This document shows positions 62,101 to 64,000 of a stretch of DNA of 64,000 bases, one piece after another. Source of the DNA: Pseudomonas sp. LFM046 (GTDB lineage: Bacteria > Pseudomonadota > Gammaproteobacteria > Pseudomonadales > Pseudomonadaceae); assembly GCF_000949385.2 (NCBI RefSeq), contig NZ_JYKO02000001.1:4282770-4346769 (forward strand). Direction: 5' to 3'. The notes beneath the pieces are model-generated. The model made no database searches. It saw only the letters and a program-made list of their open reading frames with translations, and had not been told where the DNA came from. Each line of letters starts with the position of its first letter. The stretch's first letter is position 1. A program made the position numbers and the translations under genes.

Positions 62101-64000
62101 CAACGGCAGCGACAGCTTCACCGTCACCGTCAGCGACGGCAACGGCGGCACCGTCACCAGCACCGTCAACGTCACTGTGAAGCCGGTCGTCGACGCCAAG
62201 GACGATGCCGTCACCGTCGCCGAGGACCAGTCGCTGACTACCAACGTCCTGGCCAACGACACCTTCGGCGCCGGCGCCCAGGTCACCTCGGTCGGCACCG
62301 CCACCCATGGCACCGTCACCCTGAACGCCGACGGCACCGTCACCTACACCCCGAGCGCCAACTACAACGGCCCCGACAGCTACACCTACACCGTCACCAC
62401 CGCCGCCGGGAACCAGGAATCCGCCACAGTCAACATCACCGTCACCCCGGTGAACGACGCCCCGGTTGCTGTCGCCGACACTGCCACCGTCAACGAAGGT
62501 GGCAGCGTCAACATCAGTGTGGCCAATAACGACAGCGACACTGACGACGGCCTCGACCTGGGCAGCATCACCATCACCAGTGGCCCGGCCAACGGCACCG
62601 TGATCGTCAACGCCAATGGCACCGTCAGCTACCAGCACAACGGCAGCGAGACCACCGCCGACAGCTTCACCTACACCATCAAGGACAAGTCCGGCGCCGA
62701 GTCCAACCCGGTCACCGTCAACATCGGGGTCACGCCGGTGAACGACGCGCCGGTTGCCGTGGCCGACACTGCCATCGTCAATGAAGGCGGCAGCGTCAAC
62801 ATCAATGTGGCCGGCAACGACACGGACGCCGACGACGGCCTCGACCTGACCAGCATCACCGTCACCAGCGGCCCGGCCAACGGCACCCTCACCGTCAACG
62901 CCGACGGTACCGTCAGCTACCAGCACAATGGCAGCGAGACCACCGCCGACAGCTTCACCTACACCATCAAGGACAAATCCGGCGTCGAGTCCAACCCGGT
63001 CACCGTCAACATCGGGGTCACCCCGGTGAACGACGCGCCGGTTGCCGTAGCCGACAGCGCCACCGTCAACGAAGGCGGCAGCGTCAACATCAGTGTGGCC
63101 AGTAACGACACGGACGCCGACGACGGCCTCGACCTGGGCAGCATCACCATCACCAGTGGCCCGGCCAACGGCACCCTCACAGTCAACGCCGACGGTACCG
63201 TCAGCTACCAGCACAATGGCAGCGAGACCACTGAAGACAGCTTCACCTACACCATCAAGGACAAGTCCGGCGTCGAGTCGAACCCGGTCACCGTCAGCAT
63301 CGGCGTCACCCCGGTGAACAACGCCCCGGTTGCTGTGGCCGACAGCGCAACCGTCAACGAAGGTGGCAGCGTCAACATCAGTGTGGCCAATAACGACAGC
63401 GACGCTGACGACGGCCTCGACCTGACCAGCATCACCGTCACCAGCGGCCCGGCCAACGGCACCCTTACCGTCAATGCCGATGGCACCGTCAGCTACCAGC
63501 ACAACGGCAGCGAGACCACCGCTGACAGTTTCACCTACACCATCAAGGACCAGTCTGGCGCCGAATCCAACCCGGTCACCGTCAGCATCGGTGTCACCCC
63601 GGTGAACGATGCCCCGGTTGCTGTCGCCGACACTGCCACCGTCAACGAAGGCGGCAGTGTCAACATCAATGTGGCCGGCAACGACAGCGACGCCGACGAC
63701 GGCCTCGACCTCGGCAGCATCGTCATCGGCACCAACCCGGCGCATGGCACCCTCACCGTCAACGCCGACGGTACCGTCAGCTATCAGCACGACGGCAGCG
63801 AGACCACCGCCGACAGCTTCACCTACACCATCAAGGACCAGTCTGGCGTCGAGTCCAACCCGGTCACCGTCAGCATCGGCGTGACCCCGGTGAACGATGC
63901 GCCGGTCGCTGTCGCCGACACTGCCACCGTCAACGAAGGCGGCAGCGTCAACATCAATGTGGCCAGTAACGACACGGACGCCGACGACGGCCTCAACCTC
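59138..64000 (+). CDS. Giant LapA-type adhesin with tandem repeats (3' end outside window)
   Basis: Surface adhesin exported by a type I system and held in the outer membrane. The frame opens at ATG 59138 after AGGAGA and has no stop before the edge (1,621 codons seen). Residues 1-150 form a LapA-like retention module (MSSVVAIVKSIVGQVFAVSSDGLQRLLVEGD) with TAAG at 110-113 and DPT at 102-104, the pattern cleaved by the c-di-GMP-controlled protease LapG. Then follow cadherin/VCBS-type repeats with NDAPVA and DGSYSFTPAPNY motifs: four near-identical 108-residue units, several diverged ones, then 96-residue units continuing past the edge. The C-terminal RTX and secretion signal are not visible. 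lapD and lapG are not in the window. Confidence 0.93.
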   Translation, partial: MSSVVAIVKSIVGQVFAVSSDGLQRLLVEGDRLFKGDQVLTGDAGMVSLELADGRTLDLGRDSQWSEGDTSVHAQTQPTQAQTEAPATDVAQLQKAIEAGVDPTQALEATAAGPGAGNAGGNTGGVGGGHSFVMLDATAGRVDANIGFETGAIPPVAEAQEVDDSSPLLNAPAVEEVPAAPNNAPQGEDASITTDEDTPIQGQVTAADQDGDSLTFSLGNNPGNGTVVVKPDGSYVYTPNPDFNGNDSFTVIVDDGNGGTDTITVSIGVNPVNDAPVALNDGPTAVTEDTPATGNVLTNDSDVDGDTLTVTQFTIGGSTFQAGQTAVIEGIGSLVINADGSYSFTPAPNYTGPVPTATYTVTDGTATDTADLSFADVTPVNDAPVALNDGPTAVTEDTPATGNVLTNDSDVDGDPLTVTQFTIGESTFQAGQTAVINGVGSLVINADGSYSFTPAPNYTGPVPTATYTVTDGTATDTADLSFADVTPVNDAPVALNDGPTAVTEDTPATGNVLTNDSDVDGDPLTVTQFTIGESTFQAGQTAVINGVGSLVINADGSYSFTPAPNYTGPVPTATYTVTDGTATDTADLSFADVSPVNDAPVALNDGPTAVTEDTPATGNVLTNDSDVDGDTLTVTQFTIGESTFQAGQTAVIKGVGSLVINADGSYSFTPAPDYTGPVPTATYTVTDGTATDTADLSFADVTPVNDASILVADSKTVAEDNPATGNVLANDSDVDDVLTVATFSIDGVQGTFTAGTTATIGQIGSLVINTDGTYVFTPAPNWNGEVPEVSYTTNTGSSSTLTITVTPENDAPETNATSASGNEDAEGIPVVLSGSDVDGSVDHFVIKSLPSNGTLLLDGVVLGIGAVIPATANGATVTFVPDANWNGTTTVEYASVDNDGLEDSTPATATITVAPVNDAPVIDGGDGHVPDSNDFAITTDEDTPVTGTIQASDLDGDSLTYTVGTSPAHGSVTFGTDGAYTYTPGTDFNGSDSFTVTVSDGNGGTVTSTVNVTVKPVVDAKDDAVTVAEDQSLTTNVLANDTFGAGAQVTSVGTATHGTVTLNADGTVTYTPSANYNGPDSYTYTVTTAAGNQESATVNITVTPVNDAPVAVADTATVNEGGSVNISVANNDSDTDDGLDLGSITITSGPANGTVIVNANGTVSYQHNGSETTADSFTYTIKDKSGAESNPVTVNIGVTPVNDAPVAVADTAIVNEGGSVNINVAGNDTDADDGLDLTSITVTSGPANGTLTVNADGTVSYQHNGSETTADSFTYTIKDKSGVESNPVTVNIGVTPVNDAPVAVADSATVNEGGSVNISVASNDTDADDGLDLGSITITSGPANGTLTVNADGTVSYQHNGSETTEDSFTYTIKDKSGVESNPVTVSIGVTPVNNAPVAVADSATVNEGGSVNISVANNDSDADDGLDLTSITVTSGPANGTLTVNADGTVSYQHNGSETTADSFTYTIKDQSGAESNPVTVSIGVTPVNDAPVAVADTATVNEGGSVNINVAGNDSDADDGLDLGSIVIGTNPAHGTLTVNADGTVSYQHDGSETTADSFTYTIKDQSGVESNPVTVSIGVTPVNDAPVAVADTATVNEGGSVNINVASNDTDADDGLNL
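59951..61246 (+). repeat. Four tandem 324-bp adhesin repeats
   Basis: Units start at 59951, 60275, 60599 and 60923, each beginning GT(G/C)AACGATGC and encoding 108 residues (NDAPVALNDGPTAVTEDTPATGNVL...). Units 2 and 3 differ at only a handful of bases; units 1 and 4 carry a few more changes. A fifth, clearly diverged unit follows (61247-61570). Such near-identity points to recent duplication or gene conversion. Confidence 0.93.
62450..64000 (+). repeat. Tandem 288-bp adhesin repeats, array runs off the window
   Basis: Units start at 62450, 62738, 63026, 63314, 63602 and 63890, each beginning GTGAACRAYGC and encoding 96 residues (NDAPVAVADTATVNEGGSVNI...). Five are complete and the sixth is cut by the window edge. 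Exact 288-bp spacing with scattered third-base changes indicates expansion and homogenisation. The total number of units is unknown from this window. Confidence 0.93.

Noticed and set aside
61532..63790. A 752-codon open frame on the minus strand inside the adhesin repeats
   Set aside because: It is the complement of the tandem repeats; GC-rich coding repeats keep the opposite strand open in the same register copy after copy. Its product is a low-complexity Asp/Val/Gly repeat, with no ribosome-binding site or family resemblance.

Overview
The window is high-GC Pseudomonas chromosome. The markers are a split arginine succinyltransferase (aruF/aruG), an AraC-type ArgR, the algU-mucA-mucB-mucD block, an OprD-family porin beside tctCBA, and a lepA-lepB-rnc-era-recO-pdxJ operon. 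From memory, the gene order from the arginine transport region through to mmsB closely follows the corresponding stretch of P. aeruginosa. It is not identical: mucC is absent, no putA lies between putP and its regulator, and a LapA-type giant adhesin with its own type I exporter sits at the right end. I assign genus only. I see no insertion sequence, prophage, integrase, CRISPR array, rRNA or intact tRNA. The DNA is mostly conserved core genome, with the most variable content at the right edge.

Layout. 1-9200 (minus strand): arginine catabolism (aruC, aruF, truncated aruG) and arginine/ornithine uptake with its regulator (aotJ-aotQ-aotM-aotO-aotP-argR); two candidate ArgR half-sites lie before aruC and one before aotJ. 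9560-14740 (minus): acetyl-CoA synthetase, the Na+/proline symporter PutP and PruR, separated by terminators and a roughly 620-bp gene-free gap. 14880-20940 (plus): a second Lon-type protease (AsrA-like), a chagasin-type protease inhibitor, a YhhN-family membrane protein, a lipoprotein, and the tRNA wobble-uridine enzymes CmoA and CmoB. 21090-27270 (minus): lepA, lepB, a DUF4845 gene, rnc, era, recO and pdxJ, most of them overlapping. 27420-31200 (minus): envelope-stress sigma factor AlgU with MucA, MucB and the protease MucD, behind a good AlgU-type promoter. 31580-35790: nadB, the ygfX-sdhE pair, ygfZ and an HDOD protein. 35850-44270: a periplasmic binding protein, then the tricarboxylate system (TctDE two-component system divergent from opdH-tctC-tctB-tctA and an AbrB-family gene). 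44350-46870: a lipoprotein, ung and a second HDOD protein.

47050-53700 holds an AraC regulator divergent from five genes that together can supply every step from isobutyryl-CoA to propionyl-CoA (distal valine catabolism). One of them appears to be the counterpart of P. aeruginosa DspI, which has been linked to the dispersion signal cis-2-decenoic acid. 53820-58790 (minus) encodes a complete type I exporter (TolC-like, LapB-like ABC, HlyD-like). Divergent from it starts a giant adhesin that runs off the window. Its N-terminus carries a TAAG motif as expected for LapG cleavage, and its body is built of near-identical 324-bp and 288-bp repeats. The AT-rich promoter gap holds two 14-bp FleQ-box-like sites, one of them a perfect palindrome.

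Several catabolic or uptake operons (acsA, putP, opdH-tct, mmsA) carry A-rich AAnAAnAA motifs just upstream of the first gene, the signature of Hfq/Crc translational repression. I found no gene system that is clearly undescribed. The strongest leads are the adhesin with its regulatory gap and its proximity to the DspI-like gene, the missing putA, and the shared leader motifs.
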